Shown: positions 1 to 8,137, counted from the stretch's first letter. The stretch is 19,885 nt of DNA from Candidatus Aalborgiella aggregata (GCA_016705065.1 JADIYY010000008.1:1-19885), one strand, 5' to 3'. Notes: generated from the sequence alone by a model not told the origin. Translations and numbers: made by a program.

Positions 1-1942
1 GCGTTTTGCGAAAGAGCAGGGCGAGGCACTGCAGTACCAATTGTATGAGGCTGGAGGAATCGCGCACCTGGCACCTGGCTACGAGAAGATTAATCCGATT
101 GGGTGCTGAGGGCATCATCGCCGAGGTGGAGGCCTTCGAGGCACAAACCACTGATCCCGGAAAACTCGAATTCTACCGTGGCGGTGAAGATCTCCATGGA
201 GGCACTAGGTGAATTTGGTGACCGTTATGCGGCGGAGGCCACGCGTAGGCTAGCGGATGAAAGGGATCCTGTGCGCCGCTCGTTCAGGAGTTGAAAAAAA
301 TTGCGGAAGTTTGTACCCGCGTGCCTCGTCACGGAGCCTCCAGCTTTACGAAGCGGTCCAATGTATGACCTTAGTACATATCGCGATATTCCAGGAAACT
401 ACTGGGGAGACGACCTGCCCGGGTCGTGTAGATCAGTTCCTTAATCCGTACTATGAGCAGGACCTGGCAGATGGCGTCATTCACCCGGGAGGAGGCCAAG
501 GAACCTCCTTGGCGCTTTCTGTGAAACTTTGGAAACGATTCCCGTATGGTCTGAAACTACCGGCAAATGCTGGGCGGTATGACCAGCTGGGAAGTCATTA
601 CCATCGGCGGTCAGGATCCTGAGGGCAACGATGCGACCAATGAGCTGAGTTTTATTATGTTGGAGCTCGCCGATGAGTTACGCATGCGTCAGCCCAACTT
701 CCACGTCCGTATTCACGAGAACACACCCAAGGCATTCTACGATGAGGTCATCCGGGTGAACTTCGCCCGGGTTCGGCGCCCGCCATGTATAACGACGAGA
801 CCATCATCGAGTCCATGATGAATGTCGGTTATTCCCTGGAGGATGCCAGGGACTATGTCGCCATCGGCTGTGTTGAGCCCACGGCGCCGGGCAAGACCCT
901 GGGTTCCACCGACGCCGGGATGTACAACATGGCCCTGGCTCTGGAAATGGCAATCAACGAAGGGTGCCAAATTGGGTCGGGGTAAGTTAATCGGCGCGCA
1001 GACTCCGCCAGTATCTTCAATGACATGTATGCAGGATGTACTGGACGCCTACGATGTGCAGACAAAACATCAGCCAGCCAAACTCCACGGGATCTGCAGG
1101 CGGTAGAGCGTTTTCACGCCAAGCACCACCCCACCCCTTCTCACCAGCGCTACACTGAAGGGCCGCCTGGAGCAGGGCGTTTGCTCTACGCAGGGTGGCG
1201 CGAAGTACAATATCCGGCATCCAGGGCACCGGCATGGCGGTCGGGCCGACCCTGGGGCTATTGAGAGTGCTGTGTTCGAGGACAAGTGGCTCACCCTTGA
1301 GGAGTTGGTTGCGCACCTGAAAGACAACCTCTCGGATGAGGTTGTGCGGACCAGGCTGAAAGGCATCGATAAATTTGGCAACGACATTCCCAAGGCGGAT
1401 GCCTGGATGAAGTGGGTCGGTGATCACTACTTCGATCCCATTCACGCGCTGGGCAAGAATACCCGCGGCGGCCAGTACCTGGCGGGCGGTACTCCAATAC
1501 TTCCCATACGCATTTTGGCAGTTTGACTAGCGCTACACCCAACGGTCGCCGGGCTGGTGAGACCTTCGCCTCGGGTTTTGCGCCTGAAAACGGAGCGGAC
1601 AAGCGAGGTACCACTGCGTTGTTGAATTCCATGAACCGCATCGACTACAAGAAGTTCGCCAATGGTATTAATTTCAATATCAAGCTGGATGCCTCCAGTT
1701 ACGACTGTGACGATGGTAAGAGTGCACTGGGTAGCATGTACAAGGTGTACTTCAAACGGCACGGTATGCAGGTGCAGGCCAATATGCTGGATCCGAAAAT
1801 CCTGATTGAGGCACGGGACAACCCGGAGTTGCACCCCAACCTGCTGATTCGGGTATCTGGCTACTCGGCGTACTTCAACGATCTATCACCTGAAATGCAG
1901 GATGAGGTGATATCCCGGAGCAGTAATGGGGCGGAGCAGTAA
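1..1942 (+). pseudogene. Glycyl radical enzyme, GCVE eliminase/dehydratase class (5' end outside window, multiply frameshifted)
   Basis: This is the C-terminal three quarters of a glycyl radical enzyme, roughly 640 of about 800-850 residues. Conserved blocks appear in order but in changing frames: GIIAEVEAFEA (about 110-145), EAVQCMTLVHIAIFQET (about 350-405), GRVDQFLNPYYEQD, ITIGGQDPEGNDATNEL (about 598-650), the active-site loop GCVEP (codons 866-880, thiyl Cys at 869-871), GGAKYNISGIQGTG (about 1190-1230), and the C-terminal radical loop RVSGYSAYF with the radical Gly at codon 1859-1861. Cys-x-Glu in the loop is typical of dehydratases and C-N, C-O or C-S lyases such as propanediol dehydratase, choline TMA-lyase and isethionate lyase; pyruvate formate-lyase has Cys-Cys instead. 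The substrate cannot be decided. Frame changes fall near 100, 180, 290, 345, 480-530, 765, 980-1200 and 1490-1520. Homology between breaks is undamaged, so sequencing error or very recent decay is likely. The activase follows directly. Confidence 0.85.
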
Positions 1943-1948
1943 TGGGGC
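1917..1948 (+). repeat. 16-bp perfect tandem duplication at the GRE/activase junction
   Basis: GGAGCAGTAATGGGGC occurs twice back to back (1917-1932 and 1933-1948). Each copy carries a Shine-Dalgarno-like GGAG and an ATG five bases later. The duplication alters the GRE C-terminus and moves its stop to TAA 1940-1942, which overlaps the activase ATG at 1942. Without it, the GRE frame would end at the TGA that follows GGGGCC. Confidence 0.9.
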
Positions 1949-2916
1949 CTGATGCAAGCCTGATTGATGCGATAGCAGTTACCGAGCCAAGGAAGGCTTC
2001 GCTGTACTTCGACATCAAGAGAAACACCCTGGACGACGGGCCGGGTATTCGCAGCGTGGTGTTCTTCAAGGGCTGCCCGCCGTCTTGTACCTGGTGCCAG
2101 AATCCGGAAAGCATCAACACCGGTTACGAACCCTCCTATGATGCAGAGAAGTGCATCAGCTGTCACGATTGTGCTGACGCCTGCCCCGAGCAGGCGATCG
2201 ACCTGAGTTCGCCCGACAAAATCATCCGCGACAAATGCACCCAGTGCTTCAAGTGCGTTGATGTCTGCCCATCCGGTGCTCTGGAGCGCTGTGGCAATGA
2301 CATCGACATGGATCATCTGGTGGAGAAGGTGCTTGAAGACGAGGCCTTCTTCGGGGCCTCCGGCGGCGGGGTTACTGTCTCCGGCGGCGAGGCGCTGATG
2401 CAGATGGATTCGGTCGGCGAACTGTTCTCGCGGCTGAAGCAGCGGAATGTTCACACGCTGATCCAGACAGCGGGCCTATTCAATTACAAGGTATTTGAAA
2501 ATCTGGTATTGCCCTACACCGACACCATCTACTTTGATCTCAAGTTGATGGACAGCGATGCGCACAAGCAGTACTGCGGCGTTCCCAACCATTCTATTCA
2601 TGAGAACTTCAGGAAGGTCCAGGCCCTGGCACGGGATTCGGTGATCGAGGTTCTGCCGCGGGTCCCGTTGGTGCCCTTTATCACCGACACGGATGAAAAC
2701 CTCAGTGCCATTGCTGACTTTATGCTCGAGAACGGCGTAAAGAACATGCAGATCTTGCCGTACAACCCGATTTGGCTCGACAAGCTGCCACGCTTCGGCA
2801 GTGTCCAGCGTCTGGACTTCGGTGAAGGGACAGGCAAGTTCATGCCGGACGCGGAGCTTGACCGCTGTACGGAGATTTTTGAGTCCAGAGGTATTCACGT
2901 CCATTGTCACAGGTGA
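1942..2916 (+). CDS. Glycyl radical enzyme activating enzyme (radical SAM, two extra ferredoxin clusters)
   Basis: This 324-aa protein is a full-length GRE activase. It uses S-adenosylmethionine and a [4Fe-4S] cluster to abstract a hydrogen from the partner's radical-loop glycine. The radical-SAM motif is CPPSCTWC (C-x3-C-x2-C) near residues 46-53, after DGPGIRSVVFFKGC. Two ferredoxin motifs follow, CISCHDCADACPE and CTQCFKCVDVCPSG, an insert found in activases of the dehydratase/lyase GRE class. GGVTVSGGEAL is the SAM-binding GGE region. The start ATG 1942 overlaps the GRE stop (TAATG) and has GGAG five bases upstream, so translation is probably coupled. Unlike its two neighbours, this frame is intact. 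Specificity follows the adjacent GRE and is not set by the sequence. Confidence 0.93.
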   Translation: MGPDASLIDAIAVTEPRKASLYFDIKRNTLDDGPGIRSVVFFKGCPPSCTWCQNPESINTGYEPSYDAEKCISCHDCADACPEQAIDLSSPDKIIRDKCTQCFKCVDVCPSGALERCGNDIDMDHLVEKVLEDEAFFGASGGGVTVSGGEALMQMDSVGELFSRLKQRNVHTLIQTAGLFNYKVFENLVLPYTDTIYFDLKLMDSDAHKQYCGVPNHSIHENFRKVQALARDSVIEVLPRVPLVPFITDTDENLSAIADFMLENGVKNMQILPYNPIWLDKLPRFGSVQRLDFGEGTGKFMPDAELDRCTEIFESRGIHVHCHR

Positions 2917-3002
2917 TGTATCAGCTCAGACAGCCGGCGCCTTCCTGATTTCGCTTTACCTATAACCCATAATCAATCTGTCCATCACATGAGGAAAATA
3001 AA

Positions 3003-4519
3003 ATGACGTATGCACAACCCGGCCAGGAAGGATCTGTAGTTTCCTTCAAATCGCGCTATGACAATTTCATCGGCGGCGAATGGGTAGCGCCCGCTGACGG
3101 CCGTTACTTCGAAAATGTGACCCGGTAACCGGCCAGGTGTACTGTGAGGTGGCCCGTTCCTCGGCGGCGGATATTGAGAAGGCCCTTGATGCGGCGCATG
3201 CAGCGCGAGCAAGTTGGGGTGCCACCTCGGTAGCCGACCGGTCCAACCTGCTGCTGAAGATCGCTGACCGCGTCGAGCAGAATCTTGAAATGCTGGCGGT
3301 TGCGGAGACCTGGGAGAATGGTAAAGCCGTACGCGAGACCCTGAATGCTGACCTGCCCCTGTTTGTAGACCACTTCCGCTATTTTGCGGGCTGCATCAGG
3401 GCCCAGGAAGGCAGCGCCGCTGAACTGGATGCGACAACGGCCAGCTATCACTTCCACGAGCCCTACGGCGTGGTGGGCCAGATCATTCCTGGAACTTCCC
3501 CCTGCTGATGGCCGCCTGGAAACTGGCGCCGGCGCTGGCCGCGGGTAACTGCGTGGTCATGAAGCCCGCCGAGCAGACCCCGGTGACCATTCTCCTGGTG
3601 ATGGAGCTGATACAGGACATTCTGCCCGCTGGCGTGGTTAATATCGTCAACGGCTTCGCGGCGGAAGCGGGGCGGCACCTCGCAAAGTACACGCATTGCC
3701 AAGCTGGCCTTCACCGGCTCGACGGCGGTGGGTAATGAGATTCTCAAGTGCGCGGCGAACAACCTCATTCCTTCAACGGTTGAGCTGGGTGGTAAGTCAC
3801 CGAATATCTACTTTGAGGATGTTCTGGACTATGAAGATGACTACCTTAACAAGTGTGCGGAGGGTCTGCTGCTGGGCTTCTTCAACCAGGGTGAAGTGTG
3901 TACCTGTCCCTCCCGTGCACTGATCCAGGAATCCATCTATGACCGTTTCCTTGATATCGTGGTTGAGCGTTCAAAGACCATTAAGCAGGGCAATCCGCTG
4001 GATCCTGAGACACAGGTTGGTGCGCAGGCCTCCAAGGAACAGTTTGACAAGATCATGAGCTACATGGAGATCGGTCGGCAGGAAGGTGCACAGATTCTGA
4101 TCGGCGGTGATAGTGCCAACCTGTCCGGTGATCTGTCCGGCGGTTACTACGTGCAGCCGACCCTGATGGCGGGCAAGAACGACATGCGCATTTTCCAGGA
4201 GGAGATCTTTGGGCCGACGCTGGGTGTGACCTCTTTCAAGGACGAGGCCGAAGCACTGGCCATCGCCAACGATACTGACTATGGCCTGGGTGCCGGCGTC
4301 TGGACCCGCGACATGAATCGCGCCTACCGCATGGGACGGGGCATTCAGGCGGGTCGCGTGTGGACCAACTGCTACCACGCCTATCCTGCGCACGCGGCCT
4401 TTGGCGGATACAAGAAGTCGGGTATTGGCCGTGAAACCCACAAGATGATGCTTGACCATTACCAGCAGACCAAGAACCTGCTGGTGAGCTACAGCATCGA
4501 CCCGCTGGGTTTCTTCTGA
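3003..4519 (+). pseudogene. NAD-dependent aldehyde dehydrogenase (acetaldehyde dehydrogenase, ExaC/AldB-like), three frameshifts
   Basis: Joining the frames gives about 506 residues, the normal length for a non-acylating NAD(P)-aldehyde dehydrogenase. ATG 3003 has GAGGA seven bases upstream and begins an N-terminus reading YDNFIGGEWVAP. Landmarks are VVMKPAEQTPVT (cofactor lysine), FTGSTAVG (nucleotide loop), VELGGKSPN (catalytic Glu) and FNQGEVCTCPSR with the nucleophilic Cys at codon 3899-3901. Breaks are at about 3121 (one C lost from a CCC run), about 3490 (one T lost inside IIPWNFP) and about 3690 (two bases lost from a CGCG repeat before IAKLAFTG). The sequence on each side of every break is well conserved. 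The place after the GRE and activase suggests it oxidises the aldehyde made by the GRE to a carboxylate. Acetaldehyde is the likeliest substrate by family resemblance, but that is inference. Confidence 0.88.
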
Positions 4520-4546
4520 GTCCAAACTACTGCCTTAATGGTCTTA

Positions 4547-4574
4547 ATGCCCCTTGGTAATCACCTTGGGGCAT
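4547..4574 (+). terminator. Stem-loop after the aldehyde dehydrogenase gene
   Basis: ATGCCCC (4547-4553) pairs with GGGGCAT (4568-4574), and an inner GGT/ACC adds three pairs. It lies 27 bases after the aldehyde dehydrogenase stop and is followed by TTCT rather than a strong T-run. It probably ends the GRE-activase-aldehyde dehydrogenase transcript. Confidence 0.55.
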
Positions 4575-4903
4575 TTCTAATGCCAGAAAATTTAGTCTCA
4601 ACCATTCTCGCCGTGCCAGCTTGAATTTAACCCCGACTTGGTCACGTGTTGAATGGCTCAGTGACCTATCCTTACTACAGGAGTTGGAATGTCCGAGTTT
4701 CAGACACACCCAGTACCAGCGAATTTCGGGTATCCGGAATTTCTGGTTGATAAAATGCCAAAGATGTAAAGAAGAAAATCTTTCTCAGCGGATTATCTGA
4801 TTGATCCTCTTCAGCCTACTCTACTGCCAATTTTCTGTTTCCACCTTCGCCTGAGTCTTCATAGCGATGCTGACTAGGGAGGACAGCGAGAGCTGGGCAA
4901 GCG
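4575..4903. other. Non-coding stretch spanning the left ISL3 end
   Basis: No credible gene lies between the stem-loop and the arsR stop. Bases 4575-4727 are flanking DNA with no recognisable protein in either strand. Bases 4728-4751 are the left inverted repeat. Bases 4752-4903 are the subterminal region of the element. Confidence 0.5.
4728..4751 (+). repeat. Left terminal inverted repeat of the ISL3 element
   Basis: Reads GGGTATCCGGA at the outer end and TGGTTGAT at the inner end. It pairs with 7687-7710 with four mismatches in 24 bases. Confidence 0.88.
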
Positions 4904-5216
4904 TCAAAGCGGTTCTGGTTCATGCGCAATCCGGACACCTGCACAACATTCCTCTTGTAAGAAACCGATCAAATTCTCTAGGTGCCCATACTGGGTATAC
5001 AGACAATCGTGCGGCTATGTTTCTCCTGCCGGATCAGCCCTACCTTGGCCATGCGCGCAAGGTGATGTGATAGCGTCGAAGCAGGAATACCCAGCCCCTT
5101 CTGGATATCTCCGACCGAAGCCCCATCATGGCCAGCTTTGACCAGAAAGCGGAACACGGACAGTCGGTGACTATTCCCTAGCTCAGCTAAGCTGGCTGCA
5201 ACCTTTCGTGATCCAT
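4904..5216 (-). pseudogene. arsR: ArsR/SmtB-family winged-helix repressor, IS passenger (two apparent frameshifts)
   Basis: On the - strand, ATG 5214-5216 opens MDHE, and after a one-base loss in an A-run the frame reads VAASLAELGNSHRLSVFRFL, then GASVGDIQKGLGIPASTLSHH, then LARMAKVGLIRQEKHSRTIVC. A second shift near 4990-5000 leads to YGHLENLIGFLQEECC and a stop at 4904-4906. The rebuilt protein is about 104 aa, normal for ArsR. The middle block is the recognition helix (PASTLSHHLARM) and wing of this family. The classic ELCVCDL metal-binding motif is absent, but a C-terminal CC pair may bind a soft metal or metalloid. It is divergent from the permease, with 111 bp between them, and probably represses it. 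Both breaks could be sequencing errors. Confidence 0.8.
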
Positions 5217-5241
5217 AGCACGCCCCAATAATTCGATGTTT

Positions 5242-5315
5242 CTAGAATTATAGTTGACAGGTCGGATAAACGCAAGTAGGCTGCGTACATCATTTCGACA
5301 ATACTAGAAATATAG
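5242..5315 (+). promoter_or_regulatory. Paired 12-bp operator-like repeats flanking the permease promoter
   Basis: CTAGAATTATAG (5242-5253) and CTAGAAATATAG (5304-5315) are direct repeats that differ at one position. The first abuts the -35 box and the second runs into the ribosome binding site. They are good candidates for the ArsR operator. This is inferred from position and similarity only. Confidence 0.55.
5254..5282 (+). promoter_or_regulatory. Sigma-70-type promoter for the permease
   Basis: A perfect -35 TTGACA (5254-5259) is followed after 17 bases by TAGGCT (5277-5282) as the -10 box. The permease ATG is at 5328, with AGGAG at 5314-5318. The spacing is ideal, although the -10 is only a partial match. 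Confidence 0.6.
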
Positions 5316-5327
5316 GAGTAATATTGA

Positions 5328-6362
5328 ATGTCATCTCAACTCCAAGACGCTCTAGGCATGTTCGCCTTTCTCGCTATCGAGCTATCGGTTTTATTCATTG
5401 GCATTAGCTTGCTGGTCGGAGTTCTTCAACGTCACATCCCACCATCCAAGGTGGAAGCGTTACTGACTTCCAGTGGGAAGCGAGGCTATTTTCTTGCTGC
5501 TGGTTTAGGAGCTATAACGCCCTTCTGTAGTTGCTCGACTATCCCCATGTTGAAAGGGTTGATTCGGGCACGGGCCGGTTTTGGGCCGATGATGGTGTTT
5601 CTTTTCTCATCTCCGTTGCTGAATCCTATCGTCGTCGGCCTGCTGGTTGCCACGTTTGGATGGACACTTACTGCTATCTATGTGCTCGCCGCTTTGGTGG
5701 TCGCGGTAGGTGCCGGATGGCTGCTTCACACGCTTGGCTTCGAGCGTTATGTGCGCCGGACGGCGACACAAGAGAGCAGTGGATGTAGTTCATCAGCAAG
5801 CCCGTGCAGTGCTACATCGACCGCATCGAGTTGCGGCACCAACAGCTGCGACACCACTCCGAAGACGGCTTCTTGCGGGGCTGATAGGAAGACAACAGTC
5901 TCTACGTCTAGCGAATGCTGTGACAGTCAACCCACTGTCACGGTTAAGAAAGAAGGGAAGTACAGTGGTGTGTGGCGGGAAGCTTGGTCGGACTTTATCG
6001 ATGTGTTGCCTTACCTGCTCATCGGTATTGCGATTGGCAGCGTGATCTATGGTTTCATGCCCACTGACTTATTGGAGCAGTATGCAGGCCCAGATAATCC
6101 CTTTGCCATTCCAGTTGCCGCTGTCATCGGCGTGCCGTTGTATATTCGCGCTGAAGCCGTCATACCTCTGGCAGCGGCTCTGATGGCCAAAGGCGTGGGT
6201 GCCGGGACGGTGCTAGCGTTGATCATCGGCAGTGCCGGAGCCAGCCTGACTGAGCTCATTCTGTTGCGCTCTTTGTTCACGCTGAAGCTTTTAGCGGCGT
6301 TTTTAGCAGTCATTTTTGCTATGGCGATGATTGCCGGTTACGCCACCTACCTGTTTTTCTGA
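5328..6362 (+). CDS. UPF0718/ArsP-type permease (COG0701) with Cys-rich cytoplasmic loop
   Basis: This 344-aa protein is a polytopic inner-membrane permease. Family signatures are ITPFCSCSTIPMLKGL (Cys67 and Cys69) and FSSPLLNPIVVGLL in the N-terminal half, with a second hydrophobic bundle starting at FIDVLPYLLIGIAIG and containing IRAEAVIPLAAALMAKG. The halves are joined by a Ser/Thr-rich linker at about residues 148-205 that holds seven cysteines (153, 160, 169, 174, 183, 197, 198). Relatives export trivalent organoarsenicals (ArsP) or divalent metals (SO_0444 group). The linked ArsR regulator and the cysteines point to soft metal or metalloid efflux. The substrate is not fixed by sequence. 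The frame is intact, and the transposase follows after 12 bases and may share its transcript. Confidence 0.85.
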   Translation: MSSQLQDALGMFAFLAIELSVLFIGISLLVGVLQRHIPPSKVEALLTSSGKRGYFLAAGLGAITPFCSCSTIPMLKGLIRARAGFGPMMVFLFSSPLLNPIVVGLLVATFGWTLTAIYVLAALVVAVGAGWLLHTLGFERYVRRTATQESSGCSSSASPCSATSTASSCGTNSCDTTPKTASCGADRKTTVSTSSECCDSQPTVTVKKEGKYSGVWREAWSDFIDVLPYLLIGIAIGSVIYGFMPTDLLEQYAGPDNPFAIPVAAVIGVPLYIRAEAVIPLAAALMAKGVGAGTVLALIIGSAGASLTELILLRSLFTLKLLAAFLAVIFAMAMIAGYATYLFF

Positions 6363-6374
6363 TCAAGGCGGGAG

Positions 6375-7652
6375 ATGATTAATTCGTTAAGCCTTCCTGG
6401 GTACCAGTTGGTGGATTCTGATGAGCAGAATGAAGACATACATTTTCGGCTTGAAGCACCTACACCAGTAGCCTGCGAGGGGTGCGGCGTGCAGGGTGAG
6501 TTCGTGCGGTTCGGCAAGCGTGACGTTCCCTATCGTGATCTGCCCATCCACGGCAAGCGGGTCACTCTCTGGGTGGTCCGCCGCCGATACACCTGCCGGG
6601 CCTGCAAGACAACATTCAGGCCCCAGCTACCGGAGATGGTGGACGGATTCCGTATGACACTGCGGCTGCATGAGTACGTGGAGAAGGAATCCTTCAACCA
6701 CCCCTACACCTTTGTGGCGGCACAGACCGGCCTGGACGAGAAGACGGTGCGCGACATCTTCAACGCCCGCGCCGAGTTCCTGGGGCGCTGGCACCGCTTC
6801 GAGACGCCCCGCATCCTGGGCATTGACGAGCTATACCTGAACAAGCGCTACCGCTGCATTCTGACCAACATTGAGGAGCGAACCCTGCTCGACCTGCTGG
6901 CCACCCGCCGCCAGGACGTGGTGACCAACTACCTGATGAAGCTGAAAGACCGGCAGAAGGTCGAGATCGTCAGCATGGACATGTGGAACCCCTACCGGGC
7001 AGCGGTCAAGGCTGTGCTGCCCCAGGCCCGTATCGTGGTCGATAAGTTCCATGTGGTGCGCATGGCCAACGATGCCCTAGAGAGAGTGCGCAAGGGCCTC
7101 AGAAAGGAGCTGAAACCGTCCCAGAGCCGGACTCTCAAGGGAGACCGGAAAATCCTGCTGAAACGCGCTCACGAAGTCTCAGACCGGGAGCGCCTCATCA
7201 TGGAGACCTGGACAGGCGCGTTCCCGCAACTGCTGGCCGCCTACGAGCACAAGGAGCGCTTCTACGGCATCTGGGACGCCACCACACGGCTCCAGGCAGA
7301 AGCCGCCCTGGACGAGTGGATAGCCACCATCCCGAAGGGCCAAAAGGAAGTCTGGAGCGATCTGGTCAGGGCAGTGGGAAACTGGCGCGAAGAGACCATG
7401 ACCTACTTCGAGACGGACATGCCCGTCACCAACGCTTACACGGAGTCCATCAACCGACTGGCCAAGGACAAGAACCGTGAAGGGCGCGGTTACTCCTTCG
7501 AGGTGATGCGGGCACGAATGCTCTACACCACGAAGCACAAGAAGAAGGCACCGACTGCGAAGGTCTCTCCTTTCTACAAGAAAACCATCGGTTACGGACT
7601 GCCGGACTTCGCAGAGGAACTCAACTACGGAGTCGATCTATCAACCATCTGA
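6375..7652 (+). CDS. tnpA: ISL3-family transposase
   Basis: This is an intact 425-aa ISL3 transposase. An N-terminal zinc finger has CEGCG near residue 35 and CRACKTTF near 75. A helix-turn-helix follows around NHPYTFVAAQTGLDEKTVRDIF. The DDE catalytic residues are in GIDELYLNKRY (first Asp), VDKFHVVRMAND (second Asp) and NAYTESINRLAKD (Glu), with the usual C-terminal EGRGYSFEVMRARML. It starts 12 bases after the permease stop, which suggests a shared transcript. Because it is intact and both ends are present, the element could still be active. Confidence 0.95.
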   Translation: MINSLSLPGYQLVDSDEQNEDIHFRLEAPTPVACEGCGVQGEFVRFGKRDVPYRDLPIHGKRVTLWVVRRRYTCRACKTTFRPQLPEMVDGFRMTLRLHEYVEKESFNHPYTFVAAQTGLDEKTVRDIFNARAEFLGRWHRFETPRILGIDELYLNKRYRCILTNIEERTLLDLLATRRQDVVTNYLMKLKDRQKVEIVSMDMWNPYRAAVKAVLPQARIVVDKFHVVRMANDALERVRKGLRKELKPSQSRTLKGDRKILLKRAHEVSDRERLIMETWTGAFPQLLAAYEHKERFYGIWDATTRLQAEAALDEWIATIPKGQKEVWSDLVRAVGNWREETMTYFETDMPVTNAYTESINRLAKDKNREGRGYSFEVMRARMLYTTKHKKKAPTAKVSPFYKKTIGYGLPDFAEELNYGVDLSTI

Positions 7653-7686
7653 TAATGGTATCAGGTTGGTGGGGTAAAGGTGCCCC

Positions 7687-7710
7687 ATCAACCATTAAAT
7701 CCGTATACCC
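7687..7710 (-). repeat. Right terminal inverted repeat of the ISL3 element
   Basis: Read inward on the - strand it begins GGGTATACGGATTTA and ends TGGTTGAT. It mirrors 4728-4751. Outside it, coding sequence of a transporter begins at once. Confidence 0.88.
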
Positions 7711-8067
7711 AATATTTTGGTCGCCTCGATGTTTGCCGATTTGGCAGAGCAATCAGAACTGGAAACCGGGCGGCGCTCTGAAGGGATATTGGCCGCGGCC
7801 ATAACTTTTGCGAAAAAGAGCGTTCAGGGCTTGGGTGTGTTGATGGCATCCTTCGTACTGACGCTTGCACAATTCCCAAAAGGGGTGAGCGTTGATGATG
7901 TCTCGGACCAGGCGATTTGGGATCTTGGCGCGTATTTCGTTCCAATCGTGACCGCGATCTATCTTGTTATGATTGGCGCCTTGACTAGTTACAAATTGAG
8001 CAAAGAGGACTTCGAAGAAAATTTGCGCAGACTTCAAGACAGAACAATAACCGAGCACCGACAATAG
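7711..8067 (+). pseudogene. GPH-family sugar:cation symporter (MFS), C-terminal fragment cut by the ISL3 element
   Basis: The open frame starts exactly at the IS border and encodes about 118 residues reading SMFADLAEQSELETGRRSEG, then ILAAAITFAKKSVQGLGVLM, then two hydrophobic segments around LTLAQFP and YFVPIVTAIYLVMIGALTSY. The acidic cytoplasmic loop followed by GRRSEGIL and a helix rich in Gly/Ser is the hallmark of the last third of GPH (MelB-like) symporters, which normally have about 450-500 residues. The N-terminal two thirds are absent from the window. An in-frame stop inside the right inverted repeat (7696-7698) prevents read-through from the element. The gene converges on the acyl-CoA ligase. 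By analogy with pegD it may have imported the substrate of the downstream locus. It is almost certainly non-functional. Confidence 0.72.
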
Positions 8068-8137
8068 GCAGCATATTGTGCAGCCATAATAACTGGGTGC
8101 CATACGCCTCATTATCGCAGAAAGGTTTAGTGCGCTG

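Larger units (their letters stand above)
4728..7710 (+). mobile_element. ISL3-family insertion sequence carrying arsR and permease passenger genes
   Basis: The 2,983-bp element is bounded by 24-bp imperfect inverted repeats that match at 20 of 24 positions, both beginning GGGTAT when read inward. It contains, in order, an ArsR-type regulator (-), an UPF0718/ArsP-type permease (+) and an ISL3 transposase (+). ISL3 elements with transporter and regulator passengers are known as a group, for example relatives of ISPpu12; the exact named element cannot be given from sequence alone. ISL3 members usually make 8-bp target duplications. Here the flanks are CGAATTTC on the left and AATATTTT on the right, which do not match. 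This element is therefore no longer in the site where it inserted, or one flank has been replaced. Confidence 0.88.

Noticed and set aside
1861..2454. A 197-codon open frame on the - strand
   Set aside because: It is the mirror of the intact GRE activase, whose Fe-S motifs leave no doubt about strand.
4527..4709. A 60-codon open frame on the - strand left of the ISL3 element
   Set aside because: It runs through the stem-loop at 4547-4574 and shows no recognisable domain or ribosome site. A remnant of another gene is possible but unsupported.
4867..5070. A 67-codon open frame on the + strand
   Set aside because: It is antisense to the C-terminal half of arsR, whose winged-helix sequence is clear on the other strand.
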